A stretch of 64,000 nt of DNA, taken from contig QVOM02000116.1 in assembly GCA_003586115.2 (NCBI GenBank), forward strand, positions 35,925,946 through 35,989,945, in the 5' to 3' direction. Position numbers and translations under genes: made by a program. This DNA is from Salvator merianae. Lineage: Eukaryota > Chordata > Lepidosauria > Squamata > Teiidae. Positions 13,641 to 25,176 of the stretch are shown piece after piece. Each line of letters starts with the position of its first letter. The first letter of the stretch is position 1. The notes beneath the pieces were generated by a model, which searched no databases, was not told the origin of the DNA, and was given only the letters and a program-made list of their open reading frames with translations.

Positions 13641-14237
13641 TGTAATACTTACAGTCACCATAACTGTGACACTGCCCTAATATCCTGAAGATGAAGAACC
13701 TTATGCTCTCCCAATATTACTAAATGAAAGTTCTCATGGTCACCTATTACACTAATTAAGTCCGGCTAGAACTGAAGTCAATACTGAAAGCCACAGGTCT
13801 CTTATTCTCACATGAAACTTTTAGACAGTTGCCTTCATTCAGCAACTAAAGTTCTAGAATACTCTGTCTTTAACAGTATAGTCAACTGCCCAACTAAATA
13901 AACTCCTCAGCAGCTAACTTTAAAAACTTCTAAAGCAGAGCTATATTTATATATAATAGTTCTCCATCTATCCCCAACAACACAGAGAACAGTACTGAAA
14001 GAGTAAATGCAAAATAAATTCCTAACTCTAGAAAAGGAAATGAATAAAAGTCAAATGCAAAACACAACACTTTAGAAATGAATTTTAGTGCTGTTCACAA
14101 AGTTTTTGGACAATTACATGTTAATTCGGTTTTTAAATGTTTCTTTCATTACCTTGTTAAGTACTATTTATACTTCTTTGTACAAGAACACATTTATCTC
14201 CTTAAATATCTCTTCAGTGAAGTTCTGCTGCCAAATT

Positions 14238-14288
14238 GTCTCCATATAAGTTTCCTTAAGGTAATTTTTAAGAAACTTATATGGAGAC
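14238..14288. repeat. Perfect 17-bp hairpin
   Basis: GTCTCCATATAAGTTTC (14238-14254) is followed after 17 nt by its exact reverse complement (14272-14288). Four more pairs can form in the loop after one bulge. No larger inverted-repeat element was seen around it. Confidence 0.7.
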
Positions 14289-16172
14289 ACTTTTGCATCT
14301 GCAACAATTTTTTGTCAAATCTCCATTTAATTTCCAGGCAGTTAACATATGAAAATGAGAACAGAAAACTGGCAATATTTCAGCATTATATTTAGATGCA
14401 AATTAAGCATCTAACTAACAGAGATTCTCCGTTCTCCCAGGAAACCTTGTACCCAAATGGACATTAAGGGTCCTGAAGGGTCCTGACCTGAAGTGACACA
14501 GCAATTCCATTTACTAGATTAGTGTCCTGTCTGAAGGGAAACAATAGTAAGATTGATGAGCACTGAACACAAGAAAGCTCTCTGATCCTTATGCCATTGA
14601 AAAGGTTCTGATTCAGTTTCAGTTACATCTCATGAAGTTTTTTCACATGAAGCTACTTGCCTTTCCCCAATCCTAGTATCTACATCAAGCCTCACATATA
14701 CAAAAACTGTGACTCAATTTTTCTATTACAGATCTTAGCAGAAGAAATTAAAAAGGCATGGAACCTGAAATCTTCGGATCAAGTCAAACAATAAAAATAA
14801 AAATAGAAGGCTAAACTATAATATTTCAACTTAGTGGTGAATACTTTTTATCAATATATCATCTTCCCTTTACATCATACACAGATTTCATTCTACTTTT
14901 GCAACTGGGAAACTGAAGCCAAAAATAGCCATTTAGTTCCAATACTAAGCACTTGGGAACATAATGTTAATTATCTTTTAACACTACATGCACAGTCCTC
15001 AAACAGACACAGAAGTGCTTGCACTTCTAAACTAACAAGTGTTTCTGTTACATCTGAAATGTTAGTTAAGAAGTGGGCATTTCTAATCTCTTCTTGGTAT
15101 CCAATGCAAATAGGGAAAAGGCACATCTGTAAGTTTAAGGACTAACTTCACCTCTACGTCTAAAATGTAACACAACTGTAAATTATGGACAATCTGTAAT
15201 TACATATGATTATATACAGAAGCAACTAGTTAACACTATGCTGCAGGAAATTTCAGACAATAACTGGAAATTGCTTTGCCCAAGTCCCTACCAATATCCA
15301 TCCCATTCTCCAGACAACATGCTATTTCATTTTGAACATAAACATAGTCAAGTGAATAGAAAATACAAAGCACAATAGTATTACAAATAGCATATTTATG
15401 CAAAGGTGGTAGACTTGTATTAAAGGCTGCAATTCTACATACATTAACTTGAAAATATATCCCATGAAGTCCAACAGACATTGCTTCTAAGTAAACATAC
15501 CAAAGAAACTGTCTGCAACTCCTCAGGTGTAACAGATGAGCATTTAAGAGTCTATGCATATGTACATGAAGTTAAGATAATTTGTGGCTTCTACCTTAAA
15601 ATATACATATTATTGTTTTTAGGGATATGCAAAACTCATATTCCTTCACACACAGAAGCAAGTTAGAGGCTAAGGACTGTTAGGTGCTCTCCCTAACAGC
15701 CCTGGCTCTCTTTGGCTTCACTTGCTTACACAGGCCCACCCACAAAGGGCCCTATAATGGTGGTGATGATGAGGGCAACAACCTGGTAAGTTTCCTGCTT
15801 CATGGGTTTCCTTGCATTTAAGTGAGTGAAGCTAAAGACAGCCAGGACTGTTCGGAAGAGCACTAACAGTCCTCGGCCTCTAGCCCACTTTTTTGTTCGA
15901 ACAAATGTGAGCTTGGCACATTGCTACGGGTTTTGATTTTAAATTATAATTTAATAAAGATTTGCAATTTAAAAAAGATAATGTGTGGCTTTCCACACAG
16001 AATTTGTACCACCAAAGGGAGCTTGTGAATCAACCATGGCAAAACATTCTTTATCAAACTGGAAAATCCAATAATTGTCAATGATGTCCACACAAGAAGT
16101 TCTTACAGTAGTTAACTGAAAACTGTGCAGCCAATGAATTCCATCAATCCCATCAGCAAAGACACATATGTA

Positions 16173-16330
16173 TGGCTGTAGCTCAGTAAAGTAACTGTTT
16201 GGAAAGCAGGCAGTTGTAGATTAGATCCTCGCCATGACTGCATAAGGTAGTAATGGCAAATCAGATCTACATCTGCCCCAAAATTGCATGGGTATGTCCT
16301 TATTTGATAGTAGCCAGAAGCCACAACAGG
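16173..16330 (+). repeat. tRNA-derived SINE (degraded)
   Basis: It starts GGCTGTAGCTCAGT (A-box-like), passes GGAAAGCAGGCAGTTGTAGATTAGATCC (decayed B box) and has the shared body words 'GGTAGTAATGGCAAATC'. It belongs to the same family as the SINE at 31361. Confidence 0.65.
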
Positions 16331-17157
16331 TTATTTTTTTTCTGTGGCAGCTGCCATACGAAAGGACAATGGAAAAGCCAAGCAAGGCCTGCACAAGTAT
16401 TTAATGAGAACCATGAAAGCAAACTAACGACTACCAAGGATGTTAAAAGATCCCAAATAAGAAGTGCTCATGCAATTAAAAACTTACTGTAAGTTCTCTT
16501 ATGCTCAGAAGACTATGCATAGATTCTATTTTCAAAAAAGACCTATGGAATCTGGTTGATAGTACAGTAGTTTGGCATAAAATTAAAAGCATATTCATTA
16601 TTTTCATGAATGAAACCACATCTCTTGCTCCACAGCATATTACTGCCACACTCTGAGTGGAACTGGCTTATGTGGTATCAGGCAATAAGCACTGAACATT
16701 CACACAGGATTATTCAGGGTCTTCAATTTTCTATAGAAACCATCAAAGGCATTACTGAGACATGGCTGATGGGCCCTTATTTTGTAAATGTTCCAACAGC
16801 CAAGTATATCAGAAGGACCTTGTGAAACACTTATGCGACACTCTAAATAAAGGGTTCTGTATATTTACAGTCCCACTTAGAGTTATCATAGGCTGATCAC
16901 CTCTTTATGCCAGGAAATTGATTCTAAGTACTTCCTGGAAAGCTCCTTGTTGCCATCTTGTGCCCCACAGTGGGAAAAAAAGTGGACTATAAAAGGAAGG
17001 AAATAAAATGTACACATTTCCTTTTCCCTGTTCTGGAAGAAGAATCAAATAAAAACCAGAACCCATGTTAACAAATAACCAAAGTCTTTGGGTTACTTGC
17101 TCTGCCGCTCAGACAGAAAGAAAGAGAAGCAAACAAAAGGGTATACAGTGAAAAGCA

Positions 17158-17202
17158 GATGTAGGTGGCATCATATCTACTTTTGATGTAGGTGGCATCA
17201 TA
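17158..17202 (+). repeat. Short direct repeat
   Basis: The 18-bp unit GATGTAGGTGGCATCATA occurs at 17158-17175 and again at 17185-17202, separated by 9 bp. A local slippage duplication is the simplest reading. Confidence 0.7.
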
Positions 17203-19879
17203 GCCAACTTGAGCACTGAGCTCTCTTATTCAGGAAGCCTAACATAATAAAATTACAGCACAACGTTTCTAAAATCACAGTACTCTATTAGCAACATAGG
17301 CCCAGCTCAAATATACTGCTGCTTAATCAAACCATGGCTGGCATTCAGGCTTACTGCCCTGGGCTCAAACACCCTCTTCTTCACAGAAATTCTCCCCTGT
17401 TGAGCATGCACTTATGAATTTTCAATATGCCCATAACCTGTCAAACACTACATTACAGAATGAAGTTAGGACTAGTTGCCACTTTCCAACCACAGTTAGC
17501 AATAATTATGCTAGCTCAGACATAATGCTTAGCCAACATTACAGTTCATCAGTAAAGGGCCAAAGGGGTGCTTGAGAGCCTAAAGGGGAAGGGAAGGACA
17601 AGTATCTGAGCCCATATTACTTGGTTGTTAGAAAGCATGACATTTCATGTATATCCCTAATATTTTTTACTTTAGAATCTAAGAAAATAAAATATTCAAG
17701 TAATGATTAGGGCTTCTATCAAAGCACAGACATAAGGACCTTCAATCAAAGTGTTCCAAAACTATCTTGTCTCTTATGCAGCAGTTTTCAACCTGAATTC
17801 ATAATTCAACGTCCACATGGTGCAACCTAAATACCCAGCAAAAGTGTCAGCTTTCCCTCCAAAAAGATACCAGGTACTGTTAAAGAAAGCTGGGTTAATC
17901 TGATAATTTATATGATTTATATTTATAAACTAAAGGTAAACCTTAAATCCACCTTGCCAGAATTCATACAGAGCCACATTGAAAGTAAATAGCATCACAA
18001 GCATACAACTGTATTAGGGTCTGCTAAAAAGATGTAGCGCTGCTTGGTGTCAAACAATGAAGTACACAGAACAGGAAAGACTATTTTTGACAACAAAACA
18101 ATACACAATCTTTCACGCTAAAAAAACTCTGCAATATGCTGGGTGGAAAGAAATTCTTCTCTACAAAGAGTCTAAGCAGTTTCTATGAACTTGATTATAT
18201 TCTTGCAAGCATGAGCCAATTAAATGAAAAGGTATCATCTTACCTATTTTGTATGCCTCAACTCCAAGGGATTCATTATGGTTTACCATGCTAATGATAG
18301 GCAGATTGTATGAATAGTCTCAGAGCCTGGGATCCCACACAGCACATAAACTATTGAAAAACAACACTAAAGCTTAGCTGATTCTCTTCACACATGACTC
18401 TTCTTTAACTCTGTCAGTCACTTTTTGTTTCTGGACGCATCATTTACAGGCCAGAATTCACCCTTTCTGGGTAGCTGCAAGGATCTGTTGGGCAGATTCA
18501 CAACCCACTTAGAATCTGACACTCTCCACCAAGATTTTCTACCCAGACCTTACCCAGCTGAGCTGAGATATTAGAAGGCACTCTTAACACAGGATTGATC
18601 TTACAATACCATAACACCACGTGGCACTGTTATATCAAAGCACCAGGGTAAGCCAAGGACAGAACATCAGATTAAAGCCTGTTTTTTTAAGCAAACACTA
18701 CTTTGAAAATGTGTTAAATCCCATTTTTCAAAAACCCACCCAGCATAATTCACTCCTTTTCCCTAATATATTTAGCAAATAGTGCACAGCATAAGAGAAT
18801 GGCACAATACAGGCTCTTCCACGTCACGGGGCTTACATGCGGAGGGGATAAAACTTTCACATACCATATGCTCCATATAAACACAGACACAGCAGGATAC
18901 TCCAGCATGTCTCAGTCCATCAGAAACCCACATAAAAATTAAGAAGAGAGGAGTCACCTTTGATGTGTAGTGCACAGTAAACACGCAACTCTGGCAGAGA
19001 TTTAATGCTATTAGTACTATTAATATGGAGCTCGGGATGAAAGGTTGAAACTGGGGCCTTTCTAAGGACAAGCTATTAGTATGAACACGTAGTGCCACTG
19101 TGAGGTGTTAAAAATACACAACTTTCCAAACTGAAGGTACCCACAATAGCTTCCCAGCACCAATTGTGCTGAGAGAGGGAAATGAAGTGAAAACATCAAA
19201 AAAGGCTTCCCCCACTACAGATCTGAACACTGGGTGCTGTTGGAGCTGGCCTGTGGAAAAGAAGAAGGGATATATGCACACATGCACACACACACGGAAA
19301 AGCAAACTGTAATCGAGTCATTTAAGGTCTAAAAACACTGACACACACGCAAACATATACAAAGGGGGGGGGGAGTATGCACCGCCCTTTCTCCCTCCCC
19401 CCCCCAAACATCAGATCAACAGGACAAAGGGAAAGCGAGAGTGTGGGAGAAAGAAAAGAAAGGAAAAGAACTGAGGAGTAATCTTTTTTTTTAAGATTTC
19501 AAAAAACAGGAAAAGCCTCAAGAAATTATCTGTTCTCCCTCCACCCCGCCCGCCCGTCCATAAGAACATTTCAATCTGGCGTGGGATGGAGAGGCAGCCA
19601 TACTCGGAGGGGCATCCCCCAAAGTAGCAAATGGAGGACAAGTAAAGGAAAGAAAGCCAAGAAAAAGAGAGAGAAGAGACGGCTGGGGGAGATAATTGCC
19701 TCTTCCTTTCTCCCCACAACTCCTCCAAAGCAGGCGTGTTGAAGGCGCAACCTCCAAATATGGGGAGGGGGAAACGACCCCACTTTACGGCTACTACAAA
19801 CTTTCTCTTCTGCCTGCCCCCTTGTTATTTATTTTTGGTTTTCTCCCCTCAAACTTTCCCCTCTTCTGCCATCCGCAGA

Positions 19880-22450
19880 AGCTTCAAGGTCGGCCCCCAA
19901 CTTCACGCCCCACTCCCGGGCTTTAACTCCGCGGCGGCGGGCAAGAAGGGAGAGCGCCGCCCGAAGAGAAGCAGGCACCACGGATGGGGCGGCCATTAAG
20001 GCCATTCCAACCCGAGCCATTCTCCACACACGGCGGCAACCGCCGCTTCTTCCCTCACAACAGCCCCGAAGCGCTGCTGCAACGCCTCAGTCCCTTCACG
20101 CGCCGGACTCCGGATCCGCCCTGCATGCCTCTGCCTGCTCCCATTTTGCTTCGCCTCTTCCTTTTCCCTCGCGACCTACCTGGCTGCTGCAACTCCTGGA
20201 GACTTCGGGCGACTGGATGTCTCCATCTCCCCCCGGGGGCGCCGGCGCTGCCCAACGGGTCGCCATTATTTCATTTCCCAGCAGTTACAAAGGAAGCACC
20301 AACAATCCGCCGGCGGAATCCACATTGGGGTTCAGGCAGAGAGTCAAACACACGCACACACCTGATCTCGAAGCAAAAGCCCACACTGTGTAAATATGGG
20401 ACACAGGAAAAAAAAAAAAAAGGCCGTTCTCCACATGCACCGCAGGAAACAACAACAAAAAAAGAGAGCGGGAGCGCGGGGAGGGAATTAAACTCTCAAG
20501 GAGGCAAGAAAATCGCTCGCTCTTTCCCTCCGTGTCTCAAGAGAAGGGGGGGAAACAAAAACAAGAACACATACAACTGTGTACACAAATCGCAACCAAG
20601 CTCCGTTTCTTCCACAATGGGGTCTTGGAGGGAGGGAAAAGGAAGAGATTCCGCCTCCTTTTTCAAGACGCTGCTGCCATGAAGGAAGAAGAGAAAAGAA
20701 GAGAAGATCCCGCCGGAGTTTTCCAGGGGAACTCTGACGCGTCTCTCTTCATCGCCCCGGCGGCCGGCGAGCGAGGAAAGAAAGATGTGTCAACGCCCGG
20801 GCAAAAGCCCTCTCGAGTCGCCGGGCGCCTCCTATTGCTATCGCTGCCGCCGCCGCCGCCGCCCGTCCCTTGTTAGGCTAATTGCCCTGGCTCGTCATCT
20901 TCCTCTTCCTCCTCCTCCTCCTCCCCCCCAGCCCATAGGGAGGAGGGCGGCGGCGGCGGCGAAGGGAAGCGCTTACTATTCCGCCTGCCACCGCCTCCTT
21001 CGCCTTCCTCGCCCGTACAGGAAAAGTGAGAGGAGGGAGGAGGCGAAAAAGGGAAGGCAGAGGGCAGGAGAAGGAAACTTCTTCACGAAAGTTAGCCGGG
21101 AAAAGGCAGAGGAGCTCCCTCTTCCTGCTACAGCCGAGCTTCACTTTCTTCCACCCCCGGAAAAAAAGAGGATCCAGTCCAGGTTGTCAAAGGGGCCCGT
21201 GGAGTCTTCCTAAACCGGAATTCCAAAACTTTCCTGCCCGATCCGGCCCGGCCATCCATGTGACACGGAAGTCTTGCTTGCGTGCAGACGCGCTATTATG
21301 CAGGTTTAACTTTCGCGAAAAAGAAAAGCAGCCGGGAGGGGGTTCTGAAAGATCATGCGTCCAGCAGGTTCCCCCCAAGATCGTGGTTGTTCCAACAAAA
21401 ATCCCTGTATGTTTCTCGTTCCCGCCCTTTATTTAGCTGCTCACTTTTCAAGCAACTTTCAGTTATTGCTGTTCCCCAAAACGGAGCTTTTTGGAGTGCA
21501 TCGTGCGTCTTACCGTAGGTGGGGAGTATGATTCAGATATGCTAATGACCAGGGATCGTGTCCCTAGAAAATTATATTCTGGGATTATTTAAGTGCTCTC
21601 TGTGCTGAACCAGCTCGACAAAGTACACCAGCAGCGCCAAGCGAGCGGAGGAGATTTATTCCCTCCTTTCCCAAACGGAAGTAAATCGCACGCCTCAGTC
21701 AGTCCCTCGCCGTACAGCAATCGTCTTAAAAACTTGCTGCAAACAGACCTCAGGCAATCGGGCATGACTAGTAAATGGATTCCTTTAAAAAAAGAATATA
21801 GGGGTGGAATTAAATCTCCCAACAGAAGCTTTTCTTCCTTGTTTTTTTTTTTAAGGACTCTATTACATTGTGCTTCTGCCTAAGGCAATACCGTGCCAGC
21901 TGCACCTATGTCTGGCTTCCAGCTGCCCGCTGTGTGTGTTCCCTAGATGCTCTTTTGGAGGTAGGGAAAAAGAGTAGAATTTTTTTAGCTGCTGCCAGTG
22001 GGATGCATGGTTTTCACACGATTTTCCTCCATATAAGATGGGCGGAGGCGGTGAAGCTCCCCCGCATCCCGTTTCCATTGTTTACTGCACGCCTCGCATT
22101 CTAGTCTGGTGATCAGTCACTGTGTTTGCACACCAAGACGACGACAGGGCGTTGTTTACACAAACTACTACCCCGCACTCGAGCTTGTCAAAAAGGCAAC
22201 TACAACGCACCAAAGGAGGAGGAACCGTTCTCGCTTTTTTGGTGGCTTCTTGCTCATTCCTTCTCAAAAGTTCTCGAGTGCCCGGCCCGCCCGCGTCAGT
22301 GGAAGGGAAAGCAAGCAAGTGATATGATCCCTTATTCCCACGCAAAGTTCTCGCAACACAAGCCAACTACAAGCAAAACAAACAAACCTAAACGGAACCT
22401 CGCATCCCCGTCCCGTGCCCTCCTACTTACGGCTGCTTAAAAGATTCCTG
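19880..22450 (-). promoter_or_regulatory. CpG island, presumed ARHGAP21 promoter and 5' UTR
   Basis: This is the only CpG- and GC-rich block in the window, densest at about 19,900-21,350, with CpG dinucleotides fading after 22,440. It holds GGGCGG/CCGCCC boxes, a (CCG)n tract at 20845-20863, a pyrimidine CCT tract at about 20899-20927, and a CCATATAAGA (CArG-like) sequence followed by GGGCGG near 22031. I see no convincing TATA box. The start site cannot be placed. A divergent plus-strand noncoding transcript is possible but not visible. ORFs here come from GC bias and are not annotated as genes. Confidence 0.7.
20180..20266 (-). CDS. ARHGAP21: Probable ARHGAP21 first coding exon
   Basis: On the minus strand an ATG (20264-20266) in good context (A at -3, G at +4) opens 29 codons: MATRWAAPAPPGGDGD, then IQSPEVSRSCSSQ. 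The exon ends CAG before GTAGGT, a clean donor at 20179-20174. As I remember it, human ARHGAP21 starts MATR, has GDGD about ten residues on, then EVS, and reaches a Gln at about residue 30. The same landmarks, spacing and whole-codon phase occur here. ARHGAP21 is a PDZ-PH-RhoGAP protein acting on CDC42/RhoA at the Golgi and cell junctions; this exon covers only the stretch before the PDZ domain. Its position in a CpG island and upstream neighbourhood to PRTFDC1 fit known synteny. The match is short, so another gene's 5' exon is possible. Confidence 0.62.
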
Positions 22451-22634
22451 TACTCGAAGTCAGGCAGGCCATCTTGAGAATTCCTCACTTAAAAGCTTGA
22501 GGCCCTTGGACAGTTTTTGAAATCGTGCAGAAAGTTGGGTTGTGGTGACTGTACTGATCAAATGCTTATCATTTTGACTAGTCTGTAGTAATGGTTGGCA
22601 TGCTCTTCCAAGAAAGACTTTGATCAGGGTCTCC

Positions 22635-22786
22635 AAACAGCTTTGATGGGTGACTGCATGGATTGGGCACCTCTCCTTGGCAGAGATACAAAAGGGGTCT
22701 GGCATTACTTACTTCAGGAATCAGGGATCGACCTGGCAACCTTCTGCTTTCCAGGCAGTTGCTTTGCTCTACTGGTGAGGTACAGT
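22635..22786 (-). repeat. tRNA-derived SINE
   Basis: On the minus strand this reads GTAGAGCAAAGCAACTGCCT, then GGAAAGCAGAAGGTTGCCAGG and TCGATCCCTGATTCC (B box), followed by the family body 'CTCTGCCAAGG' and ATGCAGTCACCCATC. Most of the family landmarks are kept. Confidence 0.75.
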
Positions 22787-22910
22787 GACAAGCAATTTTT
22801 GCAAGCTTTTCTGAGAGCTGCAATCTAAGCTTTGATCCAGTGCTGATCAGTGTGTGGTTTGCAGCAATCAAAGCCAGCCGTGTCACCTGTCCTTCGTCTT
22901 GGACAATCAG

Positions 22911-23560
22911 GGGCCTATCTGCACTTGACGGAAGCAAGCATTGAGAATGCTTGCTATCCAAGTGCGTTCGCACCACAAGATGGCTGCAGCAACCAGGAGT
23001 GGGATTCATCCGCTCCTGATCACTACTATGGTGGTGCACTAAAAGTAGTCTGAAACCTTACCTGAAGCTCATAGTGAGCTTACCTACACAGCGGCGGCCA
23101 TCTTGTGCATGATTGTGCCCATCACACATGCGTGATCACGTGATCATGCATACACGATGGGGCAATTAGGCCTGATTGGGCCAGCGTGATGCCCCAATTG
23201 GGCCTGTGATCCCCCAGTCAGGCCTGCAATGCTGGATGGGGCCGTGCGATGCCCAATCTAGTGTTCTGGTGCCCAGTCAGACCCAAGCCCAATTGTTGCC
23301 ACAATAGCAGCCAGCAAGCAGCTGGCCACTGCCATGGCAATGAGCAGGCCCATGCAGTGTGCAGGCGCGGTCAGGCTGGGTGATGCCCCAATTGGGTCCA
23401 TGTGGGGCAATCAGCCCACCCCAATCAGGCTGCAAGGGCCCAATTGGGGCACTGCATGGTCCGATCGCATAGGCCTGATGACGCTGCTGCAATCAGTTGA
23501 TTGCACCTGCACGCTGCGCGGGTCTGTTGGTCTGTGGCCGGATGCTTGCTGGACACTGCT
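22911..23560. mobile_element. Hairpin-headed DNA element, family B copy 1, with CCCAATTGGG block
   Basis: The end-like sequence GGGCCTATCTGCACTT (22911) is followed by a hairpin (22921-22942 with 22946-22965) and then CAGGAG...CTCCTGATCACTACTA. The same order appears in the element at 24700. From about 23090 to 23560 the DNA is GC-richer, with the 10-bp palindrome CCCAATTGGG at 23193, 23387 and 23439 among imperfect relatives. YY1-type motifs lie at 22976-22987 and 23094-23105. The right end was not located, so the boundary is a guess. Confidence 0.5.
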
Positions 23561-24029
23561 GTGGTGAGGATCAGGCATAGCTACCAGTGTTCACGGTGCG
23601 AATGCCGGTAGCCAGCTTCAGGGCCTGTTTTTGGCCACGCAGTGTGGACAGTGTCCCTGCTGTGTGGTTAAGTGCTATGCTAGCACAGACTAATTAGCCT
23701 GTGGTAGCGTAGTAAATCTGAAAACGGCCGCATTTTGTATAGTTCTTTGCCTTCTAGAATTACATGCCCAAAGTATGACAGTTTCTTCTTGCTGATCACT
23801 GGAGCAACTGAGATTTTATTTTTTTACCTCATTTAAAAAAATCAGATGCAAATGCATAAAACAGAAGAACATATATAAACATTACAAAGGAATTAGTGAG
23901 ACAGTACTTTATACATATACATAGACGTATTTTTATATCATAGAAAACCAAAAGGAAAACATTTAAGTATCAACTAATAGGAATTTGCAAGCCACTGATT
24001 CAAACAGCCCATAAGGCTAGATGTTTGGG

Positions 24030-24206
24030 TCAACCATGCCTCTTCTTATATTAATTTTTAGGATATGTTTTTAATTACATTGTTTTTATATATTATTGGC
24101 TTTATGTATATGGGATATATTTTAATGTTTTTTTTTATTGTGAGCTGCCCAGAGAATCAGTGATTATTGGGTGGCTATAGAAATTTAGTAAGTAAAGTAA
24201 ATAAAT
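24030..24206 (+). repeat. LINE 3' UTR tail (L2-like)
   Basis: A T-rich stretch leads to TATTGTGAGCTGCCCAGAGA, GGGTGGCTATAGAAATTTAG and an AGTAAAGTAAATAAAT tail. This matches the 'GAGCCGCCCxGAG...GGGCGGxATAxAAAT...AAATAAATAA' 3' end found on many squamate L2-type copies. Confidence 0.6.
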
Positions 24207-24699
24207 TATATGGGAACTAAATTTGCTGGGTGGAACATACAAATTTGCACTGTTGGGCCTGTAAACATCAGAAAAATATGTTTTCTCTCTTCGGCCTGCA
24301 AGGCCCAGAGAAGGCAAAGCAGAACCAGAATTGCATGGGGTCACATGTCATCACACGATTCAACTTGGAAAGCTTTACATTTAGCAAACTCAACCCTCAT
24401 GGAAGAGGGATGTTGCTGGCACATCTCTACCTTTTTGTCTGCATCTTCACAAAATTATCTAATGGATTTTTAAAATCTCTTATTGTTTCTCCCTTGTTGT
24501 CCTTCTCAGTTTATAAATTGACTTTTCGCATATAACAATAGAGCAAATTTGATTAATATATTCAATCTAACCATTCAGTATCTTGCTGTGCTTTGCTGTT
24601 GTTGCAGTCAATAAATGAACAATTGTGTGTATATGTTTAAGAAATTTATTAAGCCTGTAAAAAAGAAAAAAGATATATGAGGGTATTTGGCAACAGTCT

Positions 24700-25176
24700 G
24701 GGCCTGTTTGCACTTTTCACTAGTGAGTGTGCAGATGCTCACTAGTGAAGTGCACCTGCACATTGTGGAGGCCCTTGTGATCAGGAGCACGCTACAGCTG
24801 CTCCCGATCACTACTAGCTGTGAAGAACAAAATCATGCTGTACAGCTGGACTGCTTCCGGTATGCAGCATTCGCACCCTCTTCCGGGTGCAAACACGGTG
24901 CGGCTGCAGCTGTGCAACTGCACCATGTCCTAAGTTGCCATGGCAGCAGCTGGAAGCTTCCCCAGCCGCTGTCATGGTGTGGGCTGCTGACATTCCCTGC
25001 AAGCGCTGGTAGCCTGTTGCTAGGATGTTCCAATTCTCACAGTTCGAACGTCTGTTCCACTGTGGAATGTTTACTTGAGAACATTCCATGCTGGAAAGCG
25101 CAGAAAAGCCCTTTAGGTATTATTTGTATTTCATGAAATACTTTCTCCGAAAACTCTGCAACATTTGAACAGGCCC
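24700..25176. mobile_element. Hairpin-headed DNA element, family B copy 2
   Basis: The left end GGGCCTGTTTGCACTT and the reverse-complemented right end GGGCCTGTTCAAATG (25162-25176) share a 9-bp terminal repeat. Just inside the left end GCACTTTTCACTAGTGAG (24710-24727) pairs with 24738-24753. The interior shows TCAGGAG...CTCCCGATCACTACTA, homologous to family B copy 1. It is CpG-bearing and non-coding, with no recognised transposase and no clear target duplication. Confidence 0.55.

Larger units (their letters stand above)
1..20179 (-). other. ARHGAP21: Presumed ARHGAP21 intron 1, content overview
   Basis: This follows the donor of the probable first exon on the minus strand. No exon for the conserved PDZ start of ARHGAP21 was recognised on the minus strand, so the intron probably extends left of the window. 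Besides the elements listed separately, the stretches 1-2026, 2445-4030, 5901-9402, 10974-11525, 11745-13040, 13645-16170 and 16331-19880 show only AT-rich DNA without a gene. 17290-17590 may be a degraded DNA element (AACCATGGCT/CAGTTAGCAATA-type words), but no ends could be fixed. Confidence 0.5.

Noticed and set aside
20055..20255. 66-codon minus-strand ORF overlapping the ARHGAP21 exon
   Set aside because: It is in a different frame from MATR...GDGD and reads through the donor site; it is a shadow.
19984..20682. 232-codon plus-strand ORF in the CpG island
   Set aside because: Composition is GC-driven (Pro, Arg, Lys runs), no domain is visible, and it is antisense to the probable ARHGAP21 exon. 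Other ORFs at 20785-21436 have the same nature.
22578..23039. 153-codon minus-strand ORF
   Set aside because: It spans a SINE and a DNA-element hairpin with no protein similarity that I recognise.
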